The notes below the pieces were generated by a model, which did no database searches, had not been told where the DNA came from, and saw only the letters and a program-made list of their open reading frames with translations. From contig NZ_JAHREP010000020.1 of assembly GCF_019084545.1 (NCBI RefSeq), forward strand, positions 36,359 through 100,358: a DNA stretch of 64,000 nucleotides. The letters are read 5' to 3'. Within the stretch, counting starts at the first letter, position 1. Each line of letters opens with the position of its first letter. Below are positions 36,318 to 47,580 of the stretch, in pieces. The translations under genes were made by a program, and so were the position numbers. Origin of the DNA: Marinobacterium ramblicola. Lineage in GTDB: Bacteria > Pseudomonadota > Gammaproteobacteria > Pseudomonadales > Balneatricaceae.

Positions 36318-36647
36318 ATGAGCACCGGCCTTACCGATGTACTGCGTATACTGGTCCAATGGCGGTGCACACCAAATCAGGCGCTCGCTATCCTGAAACT
36401 GGATCCTGACCGCCCATTTCCCGAAGTTCTCAATGAAGAGCAGTGTCAGCGCCTGACGTTCGTGCTCAATATCCACTCAGACCTCAGCACCGTCTTCGAC
36501 GACCCTGAGGAGGTGTACGGTTACATGTCGAGCCCTCACGACGATCCCTATTACGAAGGGAAATCCCCCCTGGAGCTGATCAGTACAGGGGATATAACCG
36601 TGTTCGAACGGATCTGCTGGCACATAGATGCGATGAGAGTGCTCTGA
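36318..36647 (+). CDS. ParS/Xre antitoxin-like protein (DUF2384 toxin-binding domain)
   Basis: 109-residue protein. Residues of about 55-105 (LSTVFDDPEEVYGYMSSPH, then SPLELISTGDITVFERICW) match the MbcA/ParS/Xre toxin-binding domain, which blocks RES-type NADase toxins. The N-terminal part (DVLRILVQWRCTPNQALAIL) may be a short degenerate helix-turn-helix. No RES toxin gene is adjacent: the next gene is an opposite-strand NnrU homologue. It is therefore an orphan antitoxin or a stand-alone regulator. Translation is probably coupled to a 7-codon leader ORF. Confidence 0.72.
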   Translation: MSTGLTDVLRILVQWRCTPNQALAILKLDPDRPFPEVLNEEQCQRLTFVLNIHSDLSTVFDDPEEVYGYMSSPHDDPYYEGKSPLELISTGDITVFERICWHIDAMRVL

Positions 36648-36727
36648 CACCGTCCAGGTTAACGAGCATAAGATCCCTGTGATCTCCTCGATCAGGACCG
36701 CGTCTGCACCTTAAGCTACCGGGCCGG

Positions 36728-37306
36728 TTAGCCGAAAGGCGCTACCCCTATCAGCCATTTATGCAGCACAACGGCAAAGGCAGCGTAGAGTGCCAGGCCG
36801 ATAACCACAGCGATCAGGTCGCGTTGCACACTGATCGCTTTGTAAGTCACCCCTTCCGCCCGATCACGGCGACGGGCAATAGCGTAATAGAGTATGGCCC
36901 AGGCCAGAAAGCTACCGAACAGCAGGATATCAGCCAGCGTACCGTTGCTGAGCAGGTGGGCGAATGCCCAGACCTTCACGCCTAACGCCATCGGGTGGCC
37001 CAACCGGGCTTTCATATGGGTGCCTGGCACGTAGGTCCCCGCGACCAGGATAAACGCCGGGATCAATAACAGAGCGGTAATGTGCCGGGTCCAGTCCGGC
37101 GACAGCCAAACCCAGGTCGGAGTGTAGCGCGCCTCCCCGTAGCCCCAGATGATCAGCACGAAACCGACGAGTGAGATAAGGCTGTAAAGGCCTTTCCAGC
37201 GCATGAGGCCCATGGACCGAACGGCGCCGTCCCGTAAACCAGGCGCCAGAATGCGTGTGGAATGCACACCGAGAAATAGAACAAGACCGAGAATCAGGAT
37301 AGCCAT
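36728..37306 (-). CDS. NnrU family membrane protein
   Basis: 192-residue integral membrane protein with about six helices and family motifs LFLGVHSTRI, RWKGLYSLISLVGFVLIIWGY and LGHPMALGVKVWAFAHLLSNG. NnrU proteins were named from nitric-oxide/nitrite reduction clusters, and related proteins convert carotenoids (15-cis-zeta-carotene isomerase). No denitrification genes are beside it here. Function unresolved. Confidence 0.9.
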   Translation of the reverse strand: MAILILGLVLFLGVHSTRILAPGLRDGAVRSMGLMRWKGLYSLISLVGFVLIIWGYGEARYTPTWVWLSPDWTRHITALLLIPAFILVAGTYVPGTHMKARLGHPMALGVKVWAFAHLLSNGTLADILLFGSFLAWAILYYAIARRRDRAEGVTYKAISVQRDLIAVVIGLALYAAFAVVLHKWLIGVAPFG

Positions 37307-37396
37307 GACGACTCCTTGTTATCATGAAGGTCGAGTTTGCCAGCTTAGAGCACTGATTGGACGCTGTATATGACCATCACTGATCCGGTGCCGGGC

Positions 37397-37729
37397 CTAC
37401 CCGGGCCGCGGCGCAAACATGATAATCGCCATCCCCAGCAGTGCTACCGCCGAGCCCAGCAGATCCCAAACGGTCGGTCGGATTCCGTCGACCGCCCACA
37501 GCCAGAGGATGGCGACCGAGATATAGACCCCGCCATAGGCCGCGTACACGCGACCGGCTGCTGTGGGATGAAGCGAAAGCAGCCAGGCAAACAGGGCCAG
37601 GCTGGCCGCGGCCGGGATCAGGAGCCAGATCGTTTTTCCTTCGCGCAGCCAGAGATAGGGCAGATAGCAACCCAGAATTTCGGCAACCGCCGTCAAGATA
37701 AACAGCCCGATTGTCTTCAGCTCGAACAT
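37397..37729 (-). CDS. YnfA family small membrane protein
   Basis: 110-residue protein with four transmembrane helices of the YnfA/UPF0060 family: [36 protein letters not shown], and [16 protein letters not shown]. YnfA proteins are small-multidrug-resistance-like efflux proteins. The ATG at 37729 matches family N termini and has GGGGA upstream; in-frame ATG 37735 and GTG 37741 are alternatives. Confidence 0.92.
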   Translation of the reverse strand: MFELKTIGLFILTAVAEILGCYLPYLWLREGKTIWLLIPAAASLALFAWLLSLHPTAAGRVYAAYGGVYISVAILWLWAVDGIRPTVWDLLGSAVALLGMAIIMFAPRPG

Positions 37730-37805
37730 TGCCATCCCCACTCTGGATTTAATGAATTGAGAACTTCGCCACCGCTACTACCAGTGTGCAGTGCGGCCGG
37801 ATCGC

Positions 37806-38192
37806 TCAGAGGATATCCGCACCGCGCTCGGCGAGTACTGCGCGCAGAACGGAACGATGGCAGCGGGACTCATCCTCGCAGTAGCAGCCAATGGCGAAGT
37901 TGCTCTGCTTCGAGAACGCGACCAGCAGCTCCAGCGATCGGCTCGCCTCGGGATCGGTCAGCTCCTTGCGGAACCGCTTCTCGAACGCCGCCCACTCCTT
38001 ATCGGTCGTCGCGGTCTGTGCCTGTTTAACCAGTTCCGGCGAGGGGGACAGGATCGGCATCCAGACGTCATACCAGTTGCCGGAGGCGTACTCCTCTTTT
38101 CTGACACCGCGTGGGGGGCGGCGGACGGTACCCAGGCGTATCCCCTCGTCCTTCGCCCGCTCGGTTCCCAAACGTACTACACGAATAGCCAT
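37806..38192 (-). CDS. DUF488 family protein
   Basis: 128-residue cytoplasmic protein. RGVRKEEYASGNWYDVWMPILSPS and CYCEDESRCHRSVLRAVLAERGA are hallmarks of DUF488 domain proteins; the latter includes the conserved C-x-C-x(5)-C-H segment. Biochemical role unknown. It lies 39 bases downstream of the SLC13 transporter gene on the same strand and may be the last gene of that operon. Confidence 0.9.
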   Translation of the reverse strand: MAIRVVRLGTERAKDEGIRLGTVRRPPRGVRKEEYASGNWYDVWMPILSPSPELVKQAQTATTDKEWAAFEKRFRKELTDPEASRSLELLVAFSKQSNFAIGCYCEDESRCHRSVLRAVLAERGADIL

Positions 38193-38231
38193 GCTCTACT
38201 CCACTGTTTACCGCCGAGTTCAGCTTAGCCG

Positions 38232-39656
38232 CTACTGGCCCAACTCCCCAACCGCCAGCCACCAGAGATAGTCCAGCGGCATCAGCACCAGCAGCGTCAG
38301 CAGTGTCAGCGGTACCGTCACCCGCAGCAGATGGCCCAACGGCTCCTTGGCCAGCTGCATACTGACCAGCAGCGGTCCGGACTGGTAGGGAAACAGGATG
38401 GTGGAGAAGCCCAGCACCTGCGTCATCAGCACCGTTTCCACACTCCAGCCGGTCTGGGCTGCCAGATCCGCAGCCATCGGCGTCAGCACGGCGGGCACGC
38501 CCGGCAGCGTCACGCCAAGTGCGGCAACGACAGACATCAAGCTCAGCGACACGAAGTTGATGAAGTCGGCGCCCTGCTCCAGCGGCAGCCAGTGTTCCAT
38601 CTGCATCGCCAGCACACTGCCGAGCCCCGAGCTGGCCACCAGCCGACCAAGCCCCAGCACCCCAGCGATAAATAGCAGCAACGTCATATCCATGCCGGCG
38701 GAGAAGCGTTTGCTGTCCACCAGGCCGATTCCCGGCAGTAGCAGGAAGCAGGTCGCCGCCAACCCAACCCAGGCCGGGCTGATGCCGTGCAGGCTATCGG
38801 TGATCCAGAAGCCCAGCGTTACCAGCAGCACAATGCCCAGTTTCTTTTGCCCGCGCAGCTGGTCGGCATCGCAGCGATCGCCGGTCAGGCCGTTCGTTTT
38901 CACCTTCGGCTGGTCAGGAAACAGGCGCATGATCAACCAGGCGATCAGCACCGCCTTGAGCGCCCCCAGCACGGGGAAGTGGAGCAGCAGATAGTGGGTG
39001 TAGCTGAAGTGCAGATCGTAGATGGTTTCGGCGGCACCGATCAGCACCACGTTGGGGATGTTCGCCGGCAGGATGGCGAAGGTGGGCATGTGGCAGCCAA
39101 AGGCGACCGCGAGGGTGATACCGGTGCGCCCCCGGGAGCCGGGTTCGAAGCCGCAACGTTCGGCCAGCGCCAGGCCGATCGGGATCATCATCACCGCACG
39201 CCCCATGGAGGATGGCATCAGGAAGCCGAGTAGCGTGCAGGTCAGCATCAGGCCGCCGATCAGCCAGGCGTAGCTGTGCTCCAGATGCTTACCCAGCAGT
39301 GCGGCCACGCGATCACCCAGCCCGGTGGATTTGATCGCCATGCCGATCACCATACCGGCGATGATCAGCCAGAAGGCGGCGGAGTAGAAGCCGGAGAAGA
39401 TCTCCGCTGGTGTGCCGACCTCCAGCAGGATCGCGGCGAGGAAGAACAGCAGCGCGGTCATATACCCCGGCAACACGTTGGTGACCAGCAGTCCCAGGGT
39501 CAGGATCACGATCGCCAGCACCTGCCCCTGTTGGGCACTGAGTATGCTGGGGGTATCGATCAGCATCCAGGCTGACAGCGGCAGCAGCGCGAGCATGAAC
39601 AGACGGGCGGGTTGGCGGAGCAGTTGCTGAGCAAGGTTCCCTTTGCTGTGTACCAT
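38232..39656 (-). CDS. SLC13 (DASS) family anion transporter
   Basis: 474-residue secondary transporter with about twelve helices. It has SLC13-like features: the paired hairpin region LMPSSMGRAVMMIPIGLALAE and the second repeat LGVTLPGVPAVLTPMAADLA. Substrates of this family are di- and tricarboxylates or sulfate. It starts 2 bases after the stop codon of the haloacetate-dehalogenase-like gene, so the two proteins are likely made together and may handle the same organic acid. Confidence 0.88.
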   Translation of the reverse strand: MVHSKGNLAQQLLRQPARLFMLALLPLSAWMLIDTPSILSAQQGQVLAIVILTLGLLVTNVLPGYMTALLFFLAAILLEVGTPAEIFSGFYSAAFWLIIAGMVIGMAIKSTGLGDRVAALLGKHLEHSYAWLIGGLMLTCTLLGFLMPSSMGRAVMMIPIGLALAERCGFEPGSRGRTGITLAVAFGCHMPTFAILPANIPNVVLIGAAETIYDLHFSYTHYLLLHFPVLGALKAVLIAWLIMRLFPDQPKVKTNGLTGDRCDADQLRGQKKLGIVLLVTLGFWITDSLHGISPAWVGLAATCFLLLPGIGLVDSKRFSAGMDMTLLLFIAGVLGLGRLVASSGLGSVLAMQMEHWLPLEQGADFINFVSLSLMSVVAALGVTLPGVPAVLTPMAADLAAQTGWSVETVLMTQVLGFSTILFPYQSGPLLVSMQLAKEPLGHLLRVTVPLTLLTLLVLMPLDYLWWLAVGELGQ

Positions 39657-39658
39657 AT

Positions 39659-40543
39659 CTACTTCGACTCGGCAGTGAAAAAATCGCGCAGCGCGTTGAT
39701 CACCGTCTGCGGTGTTTCCTCCGGCAGGAAGTGACCGGACTCCAGCGCGAAGCCGCGCACATCCTCGGCATAGTCGCGCCAGACGGCCAGCAGATCATAG
39801 GTGCGGTGTACGAAACCTTGATTGCCCCAGAGCACCAGCAGCGGACAGGCCAGCTTGCGCAAACGGTCGGCGCGATCGTGCTCCAGGTCGATCCCTGCCG
39901 CGGCCCGGTAATCCTCGCAGGAAGCGTGAATCGCCGCCGGATCGCCAAAGCAGCGGCTGTACTCCGCCACCGCACGGGGTGAGAAGGTGGCCCCGGGTGC
40001 GGACCAGCGCTTGAGTTTCTCACCCAGATAGTAGTCCGGGTCGAGCCCGATCATATGTTCGGGTAGTCCGTCGGGCTGAATCAGGAAGAACCAGTGGTAG
40101 TAACCGGTGGCAAACGCCTGATCGGTATGGTCGAACATATGCAGAGTCGGCGCGATATCCATGACACAGGCGGCCCGGACACGCTCGGGATAATCCAGCG
40201 CCAGGCGATGCGTGACACGTGCCCCACGGTCATGACCGGCCACCGCGAAGCGTTCATAGCCGAAGTGGATCATCAGTTCGGCCATATCCTGCGCCATGGC
40301 GCGCTTGGAATAGTTGGCATGATCCGCTTCGCCCGCCGGTTTGCTGCTATCGCCGTATCCACGCAGGTCGGGACAGATGACGTGAAACGCCTCGGCCAGC
40401 ACCGGCGCCACCTCATGCCAGATCATATGGGTCTGTGGATAGCCGTGCAGCAGCAGGAGCGGCGGTCCCTTGCCGCCATGTACGCAGTGGATGATGGCAC
40501 CGCCGGTGTCGACATCGATTGCTTCAAAGGCGCCGTTGAACAT
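39659..40543 (-). CDS. Fluoroacetate/haloacetate dehalogenase-like alpha/beta hydrolase
   Basis: 294-residue alpha/beta hydrolase. Residues match the published fluoroacetate dehalogenase active site: D105, R106 and R109 in GHDRGAR, D129, H150 and W151 in GYYHWFF, Y212 in EDYRA, and H271 in ESGHFLPEE. D105 is the nucleophile, the two arginines hold the carboxylate, and H-W-Y form the fluoride pocket. It could dehalogenate haloacetates; a broader C-X hydrolase role is possible. It precedes an anion transporter in a tight operon. Confidence 0.85.
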   Translation of the reverse strand: MFNGAFEAIDVDTGGAIIHCVHGGKGPPLLLLHGYPQTHMIWHEVAPVLAEAFHVICPDLRGYGDSSKPAGEADHANYSKRAMAQDMAELMIHFGYERFAVAGHDRGARVTHRLALDYPERVRAACVMDIAPTLHMFDHTDQAFATGYYHWFFLIQPDGLPEHMIGLDPDYYLGEKLKRWSAPGATFSPRAVAEYSRCFGDPAAIHASCEDYRAAAGIDLEHDRADRLRKLACPLLVLWGNQGFVHRTYDLLAVWRDYAEDVRGFALESGHFLPEETPQTVINALRDFFTAESK

Positions 40544-40620
40544 GGTGCCGGATCCCCCTCAGATGCTGGGTAGTTAGTCCGCTGGCCAGGAAATATAGAT
40601 TAGCATACAACAGTTTAGAT

Positions 40621-41049
40621 CTAAGCTATCTCTACCGTTCCATCCTCGTTGACCTGCCAGAAGTCGGCCCAGGCCACCTCCCACAGATAGCCGTCGGGAT
40701 CGGAGAAGTAGCCGCTGTAGCCACCCCAGAAGGTAGCCTCCGCCGGTTTGACGATCTCGCCACCGGCCAGCTCCGCCCGGTGCAGGAGCAGATCCACCAG
40801 GGCCTTGTCACAGGTGTTGTAGCTCAGTGTTGCGCCGGGGAATTCGCTGTGCTTGCCTACCAGCCGCGGTGCCGCATCCTCGGAAAGACAGCTCTGAGGA
40901 TAGAGCGCGAGACGTGAGTCGCTGCTGCGGAACAACAGCATATCCTCCCCCGCAAAGTGTGTCGGGAAGCCAAGACCGTCGTGGTAAAAACGGTAGGAGC
41001 GCTCAAGATCTTTCACCCCGAGCGCGATCAGACTGATGCGAGGTTCCAT
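40621..41049 (-). CDS. VOC family (glyoxalase/bleomycin-resistance fold) protein
   Basis: 142-residue vicinal-oxygen-chelate protein made of two beta-alpha-beta-beta-beta modules. ALGVKDLERSYRFYHDGLGF starts the first module, and YFSDPDGYLWEVAW closes the second with the usual metal-ligand glutamate. Such proteins act as lyases, isomerases or dioxygenases, or as binding proteins. It lies 38 bases downstream of acnA on the same strand. Substrate unknown. Confidence 0.88.
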   Translation of the reverse strand: MEPRISLIALGVKDLERSYRFYHDGLGFPTHFAGEDMLLFRSSDSRLALYPQSCLSEDAAPRLVGKHSEFPGATLSYNTCDKALVDLLLHRAELAGGEIVKPAEATFWGGYSGYFSDPDGYLWEVAWADFWQVNEDGTVEIA

Positions 41050-41087
41050 AAGGCCCTCCTGCTGGACGGCCTGCCGCTCCCTGCCGA

Positions 41088-43763
<2,676 letters not shown>

Positions 43764-43912
43764 TCTCGGCCTCCCTGTTTGCCGTTTGCAAAAGGTCCTG
43801 TTCGGCCTTTGATGCCGTGTTAACAAGGTAGTTCAGGAATCATCGACTCGGGGGAGTATGCGTATAACTCATGAACGGCAGAGCGCTGCGGTGCCGACTA
43901 TCGCTTTTATAA

Positions 43913-43928
43913 ATTAGATTGCTCTAAT
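43913..43928 (+). promoter_or_regulatory. 16-bp palindromic candidate operator upstream of the sulfur operon
   Basis: Perfect inverted repeat ATTAGA-TTGC-TCTAAT in the divergent region between acnA and the persulfide dioxygenase gene, 105 bases before the latter. The region is AT-rich and could hold a promoter. Size and symmetry suit an ArsR-type repressor such as BigR/SqrR, but no regulator gene is adjacent. Confidence 0.5.
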
Positions 43929-44032
43929 ATACTTGCCGAGGTGGCACGGTGCATTTTCTCGCTGTGTCCGCCAGGTAGATACCTGCCAAAATCAGGTAAG
44001 GTGACTGAAAGCGACTGAACAGGTGGACGACC

Positions 44033-44890
44033 ATGCATGTAGAACCCTTTTTCGATCCAGCGACCTTTACCTACAGCTATGTCGTGGTCGACGAGGAGGC
44101 CCGCGCCTGCGCAATTATCGACTCGGTGCTGGATTACGACGCAGCCGCAGCCAGCACCTCCTATACCGGCGCCGACCGTCTGGTTGACTATATCCGCAGC
44201 CAGGGGCTGAACCTGGAGTGGATACTGGAGACCCATGTCCATGCGGACCACCTGAGCGCTGCCCCCTACCTGAAGCAACATCTGGGTGGCCGGATCGTTA
44301 TCGGCAGCCATGTCGACATCATTCAGGATACCTTCGGCAAGGTGTTCCATTGCGGCCCCGAGTTCGCCCGTAACGGCAGTCAGTTCGACCACCTGTTGCA
44401 GGATGGCGAACAGTTCAAAATCGGCTCGCTGGACGCCCTGGCGATCCATACGCCGGGCCACACCCCGGCCTGCATGAGTTACCGCATCGGCGATGCGCTG
44501 TTTGTCGGTGATACGCTGTTCATGCCCGATTACGGCACTGCCCGCTGTGACTTCCCCGGCGGCGATGCGCGGGCACTGTACCGCTCCATTCACAAGCTGT
44601 ATGAGTTCCCGGACGAGACCCGGGTATTCCTCTGCCACGATTACAAGGCCGAAGGACGCGATAACTACCAGTGCGAAACCAGCATCGGCGAACAGAAACG
44701 GCACAATATCCATATCCATGAGCAGGTGAGCGAAGAGCAGTTCGTGCAGATGCGCACCGAGCGGGATGCCCAGCTGAGCATGCCCGCCCTGATCCTGCCC
44801 TCGGTGCAGGTCAATATGCGCGCCGGCCAACTCCCCGAGCCTGAGGAGAACGGCATACGCTATCTGAAGATCCCGCTGGATCTGTTCTGA
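44033..44890 (+). CDS. Persulfide dioxygenase-like metallo-beta-lactamase fold protein
   Basis: 285-residue ETHE1/Blh-type protein. The metal motif THVHADHLSAAPYLK supplies the HxHxDH ligands, with later histidine in HTPGHTPACMSY, aspartate in VGDTLF and the C-terminal CHDY histidine. The family oxidises glutathione persulfide to sulfite. The extended C terminus with NMRAGQLPEPEENG is typical of the Blh subgroup. It is followed by a SulP transporter and a rhodanese, forming a sulfide/persulfide detoxification operon. Confidence 0.9.
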   Translation: MHVEPFFDPATFTYSYVVVDEEARACAIIDSVLDYDAAAASTSYTGADRLVDYIRSQGLNLEWILETHVHADHLSAAPYLKQHLGGRIVIGSHVDIIQDTFGKVFHCGPEFARNGSQFDHLLQDGEQFKIGSLDALAIHTPGHTPACMSYRIGDALFVGDTLFMPDYGTARCDFPGGDARALYRSIHKLYEFPDETRVFLCHDYKAEGRDNYQCETSIGEQKRHNIHIHEQVSEEQFVQMRTERDAQLSMPALILPSVQVNMRAGQLPEPEENGIRYLKIPLDLF

Positions 44891-44935
44891 ACAGGCGCGT
44901 GTCATGTAGAGAGTAGAGTCGATCGGACCGGAAGC

Positions 44936-46735
44936 ATGAATAAAGAGCGCTTGGCGCGATACCTGCCCTTTCTGAACGGGGCACGCGGGTATGACAGGGA
45001 CAGTGCGAGCCGGGACGGGCTCGCCGCGATCATTCTTACGCTGCTGCTGATCCCGCAGAGCCTGGCCTATGCGATGCTGGCGGGGTTGCCGCCGGTGGTC
45101 GGGCTCTACGCCAGCATCATGCCGCCGCTCGCCTACGCCCTGCTCGGTACCAGCCGCACCTTGGCGGTCGGTCCGGTCGCGGTGGTAGCGCTGCTGACCG
45201 CATCGGCACTTACCCCTCTGTTTACGCCGGGTACAGCCGAGTATGCGCAGGCGGCGCTGCTGCTGGCCCTGCTCTCCGGCGGCGTGATGCTGCTGATGTC
45301 GCTGCTGCGACTGGGATTTTTGATCAGTTTTCTGAGCCATCCGGTGATCTCCGGATTCATCAGTGCCTCGGCCATACTGATCACCCTGAGTCAGCTGCGC
45401 CATATCCTCGGCATCCAGACCCGAGGGGATACGGCGCTGGAGCTGCTGCATTCGACCTTAACCGCCCTGCCCGATACCAGCCTGCCCACGCTCAGCATCG
45501 GCGGTCTGAGCCTCCTGTTTCTCCACCTTTGCCGCCGCCGGGGCAAACTCTGGCTATCGGTGGTTGGGTTCACCCCGAGCCTGGCATCCGCGCTGCCCAA
45601 AGCCGCTCCCCTGCTGGCATTGTTGGTCAGTGCACTGCTGGTCACACTGCTCGGTCTTGAGCAACAGGGTGTGGCGGTCGTCGGCGAGGTGCCGCGCGAG
45701 TTGCCCAGTCTGTCCCTGCCGCCGCTGGAGCTTGAGCTGATCGTCAAGCTGCTGCCGCTGGCGGTACTTATCAGCCTGGTCGGCTTTATCGGCTCCGTTT
45801 CCGTCGCGCAGACCTTTGCCGCCCGTCGACGCGAGCGTATCGCCCCCAATCAGGAGCTGATCGCGCTGGGCGGCGCCAACATCCTCACCGCGCTGAGCAG
45901 CGGCATGCCGGTCTCCGGCGGCTTTTCACGCTCGGTGGTCAGCTACGAGGCGGGGGCGCAGACCCCGATGGCGGGTGCGCTGTCGGCGCTGGGCATGGCG
46001 CTGACCGTGCTGCTGTTCGCCCCCCTGTTCGAGAGTCTGCCCCGCGCGGTACTGGCCGCCATCATCATCGTGGCGGTGCTCAGCCTGGTCGATCTGGGGG
46101 CGCTCAAGCGTACCTGGCAGTATGCCTGGCAGGACGGCGCGGCGATGCTGGCAACGATGCTCGGGGTGCTGTTTATCAATATCGAAACCGGGTTGCTGAT
46201 GGGGCTTGGCCTGTCACTGCTGCTGTTTCTCTGGCGCACCAGTCACCCGCATATCGCTGTCGTCGGTCAGTTGCCTGGCAGTCAGCACTTTCGCAACGTG
46301 GATCGTTTCCATGTCATCGAAAGTCCCAGCGTACTGTCGGTCCGGGTGGATGAAAGCCTCTACTTCCCCAACGCCCGCTACCTGGAGGATCGTATCGCCC
46401 AGCTGGTCGCCGACCACCCCGGCATACGCCATCTGGTGTTGATGTGTTCCAGCGTCAATCTGATCGACGCCAGCGCGCTGGAGAGTCTGGGGGCGATCAG
46501 CGAGCGACTGCACAGTGCCGGGATACAACTGCATCTGTCCGAGGTAAAGGGGCCGGTGATGGACCGGCTGCGCCGCGCGCGCTTCCTCGACCAGTTCGGT
46601 GGCCGGGTATTTATCAGCCACTACGAAGCGCTGCTGATGCTGGACCCGAACACAACTCGGGGCACATTGAACTCGTTGGCAGCCCACTGCCCGATTCAGT
46701 CTGACCTAAAACCCGCAAAGGAGAAATCGGAATGA
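44936..46735 (+). CDS. SulP family anion transporter with STAS domain
   Basis: 599-residue SulP/SLC26 protein. The opening LNGARGYDRDSASRDGLAAI and IPQSLAYAMLAGLPPVVGLYA are canonical, followed by ten to fourteen helices, and PVSGGFSRSVVSYEAGAQTP is the second family signature. The last 130 residues are a STAS domain (SVLSVRVDESLYFPNARYLE). It lies between a persulfide dioxygenase and a rhodanese, so sulfite, sulfate or thiosulfate movement is likely. Its stop codon overlaps the next start (ATGA). Confidence 0.93.
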   Translation: MNKERLARYLPFLNGARGYDRDSASRDGLAAIILTLLLIPQSLAYAMLAGLPPVVGLYASIMPPLAYALLGTSRTLAVGPVAVVALLTASALTPLFTPGTAEYAQAALLLALLSGGVMLLMSLLRLGFLISFLSHPVISGFISASAILITLSQLRHILGIQTRGDTALELLHSTLTALPDTSLPTLSIGGLSLLFLHLCRRRGKLWLSVVGFTPSLASALPKAAPLLALLVSALLVTLLGLEQQGVAVVGEVPRELPSLSLPPLELELIVKLLPLAVLISLVGFIGSVSVAQTFAARRRERIAPNQELIALGGANILTALSSGMPVSGGFSRSVVSYEAGAQTPMAGALSALGMALTVLLFAPLFESLPRAVLAAIIIVAVLSLVDLGALKRTWQYAWQDGAAMLATMLGVLFINIETGLLMGLGLSLLLFLWRTSHPHIAVVGQLPGSQHFRNVDRFHVIESPSVLSVRVDESLYFPNARYLEDRIAQLVADHPGIRHLVLMCSSVNLIDASALESLGAISERLHSAGIQLHLSEVKGPVMDRLRRARFLDQFGGRVFISHYEALLMLDPNTTRGTLNSLAAHCPIQSDLKPAKEKSE

Positions 46736-47112
46736 AAACTGCGCACGATCTGGTCGCCGAGGCCAAACAACAGATCGCGGAGGTTGGCCTCGATGAAGCG
46801 GAACTGGCGGTTCAACAGGCCGACGCCGTGATCGATGTGCGTGAGCCCGATGAGTATCAGTCGGGCCATCTGCCCGGTGCAATCAACATCCCGCGCGGCA
46901 TGCTCGAGTTTCGGCTCAGCAACGACGACGCGCTCTCGGCGCGGGACCTGAACCTGGTGCTGTACTGCAAGACCAGCGGTCGCGCTGCACTCTCGGCGTT
47001 GAGTTTGAAAGCGATGGGCTACCTGCACGTGCGGTCGATCGCGGGTGGCTTCGACGCCTGGGTCGCTGCCGACAAACCGGTGGCGCGCCCCGCCCTGCCG
47101 GATTTTGAGTGA
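46732..47112 (+). CDS. Cytoplasmic rhodanese-like sulfurtransferase
   Basis: 126-residue single-domain rhodanese without signal peptide. The active-site loop LYCKTSGRAALSA carries the catalytic cysteine; VIDVREPDEYQSGHLPGAINIPRG is the entry motif, quoted here in parts VIDVREPDEYQ and LPGAINIPRG. It overlaps the SulP stop by 4 bases (ATGA). It probably moves persulfide sulfur to or from glutathione beside the persulfide dioxygenase. Confidence 0.92.
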   Translation: MKTAHDLVAEAKQQIAEVGLDEAELAVQQADAVIDVREPDEYQSGHLPGAINIPRGMLEFRLSNDDALSARDLNLVLYCKTSGRAALSALSLKAMGYLHVRSIAGGFDAWVAADKPVARPALPDFE

Positions 47113-47123
47113 ACGGCAGCAAA

Positions 47124-47146
47124 AGAGCCCCGATCAACGGGGCTCT
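47124..47146. terminator. Terminator between the rhodanese gene and the convergent hydrogenase-sensor operon
   Basis: 9-bp perfect stem AGAGCCCCG / CGGGGCTCT with a 5-base loop. On the minus strand TTTTGC follows the stem, so it best terminates the leftward operon; on the plus strand the T-tract is absent. Confidence 0.75.
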
Positions 47147-47237
47147 CAGTTACTGCACCGTGGATGCTCTTTCTGCATCCGCTATGAAGACCGATGTGGC
47201 GGCCGCATCAGCGAATGCGACGCAGCCAGCCGCAGGT

Positions 47238-47558
47238 TTATAGGCCAGTCAGGGTGTTCAGCTTATCCGCAACCAGATCCACATCGACCTTTACCGGAAT
47301 ATCCGTTCTGCGCCGCCCGTAGGGGGATATGGGTATCAGCTCGCTCGACTGTACGATCCGCCTGCGCTTTTCGGCGTTGGTCCGTCGATCCAGAATCGAC
47401 TGCCGCCGCTCCTCGCCGTCGTAACGGGAGAACATATAGGCCTTCCACCACTCCTCGGCCTGACTCAGTGACGCAAGATAGGTGCTCAGCTGCTTACCGG
47501 TGTCGGCGGTCCAGTACAGAACGATCCTGCTGTCTACGAGGTCTTTGACGAGGCGCAT
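47238..47558 (-). CDS. Hypothetical protein downstream of the H2-sensor genes
   Basis: 106-residue soluble protein that I do not recognise. It begins MRLVKDLVDSRIVLYWTAD, has a helical middle (ASLSQAEEWWKAYMF) and a strongly basic stretch (GEERRQSILDRRTNAEKRRR; later YGRRRTD). No signal peptide or membrane segment. It ends close to the terminator at 47124-47146. An inverted repeat (47581-47600) just upstream suggests its own promoter or operator. Codon usage matches its neighbours, supporting a real gene. Confidence 0.6.
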   Translation of the reverse strand: MRLVKDLVDSRIVLYWTADTGKQLSTYLASLSQAEEWWKAYMFSRYDGEERRQSILDRRTNAEKRRRIVQSSELIPISPYGRRRTDIPVKVDVDLVADKLNTLTGL

Positions 47559-47580
47559 AGCTCACCCCTCTTTTTGTTGC

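Noticed and set aside
43907..45451. Long minus-strand open frame over the persulfide dioxygenase and SulP genes
   Set aside because: Its translation is Gln/His/Arg-rich low-complexity text with no family features, while the plus-strand genes carry clear catalytic and membrane motifs. It is an antisense shadow of GC-rich coding.
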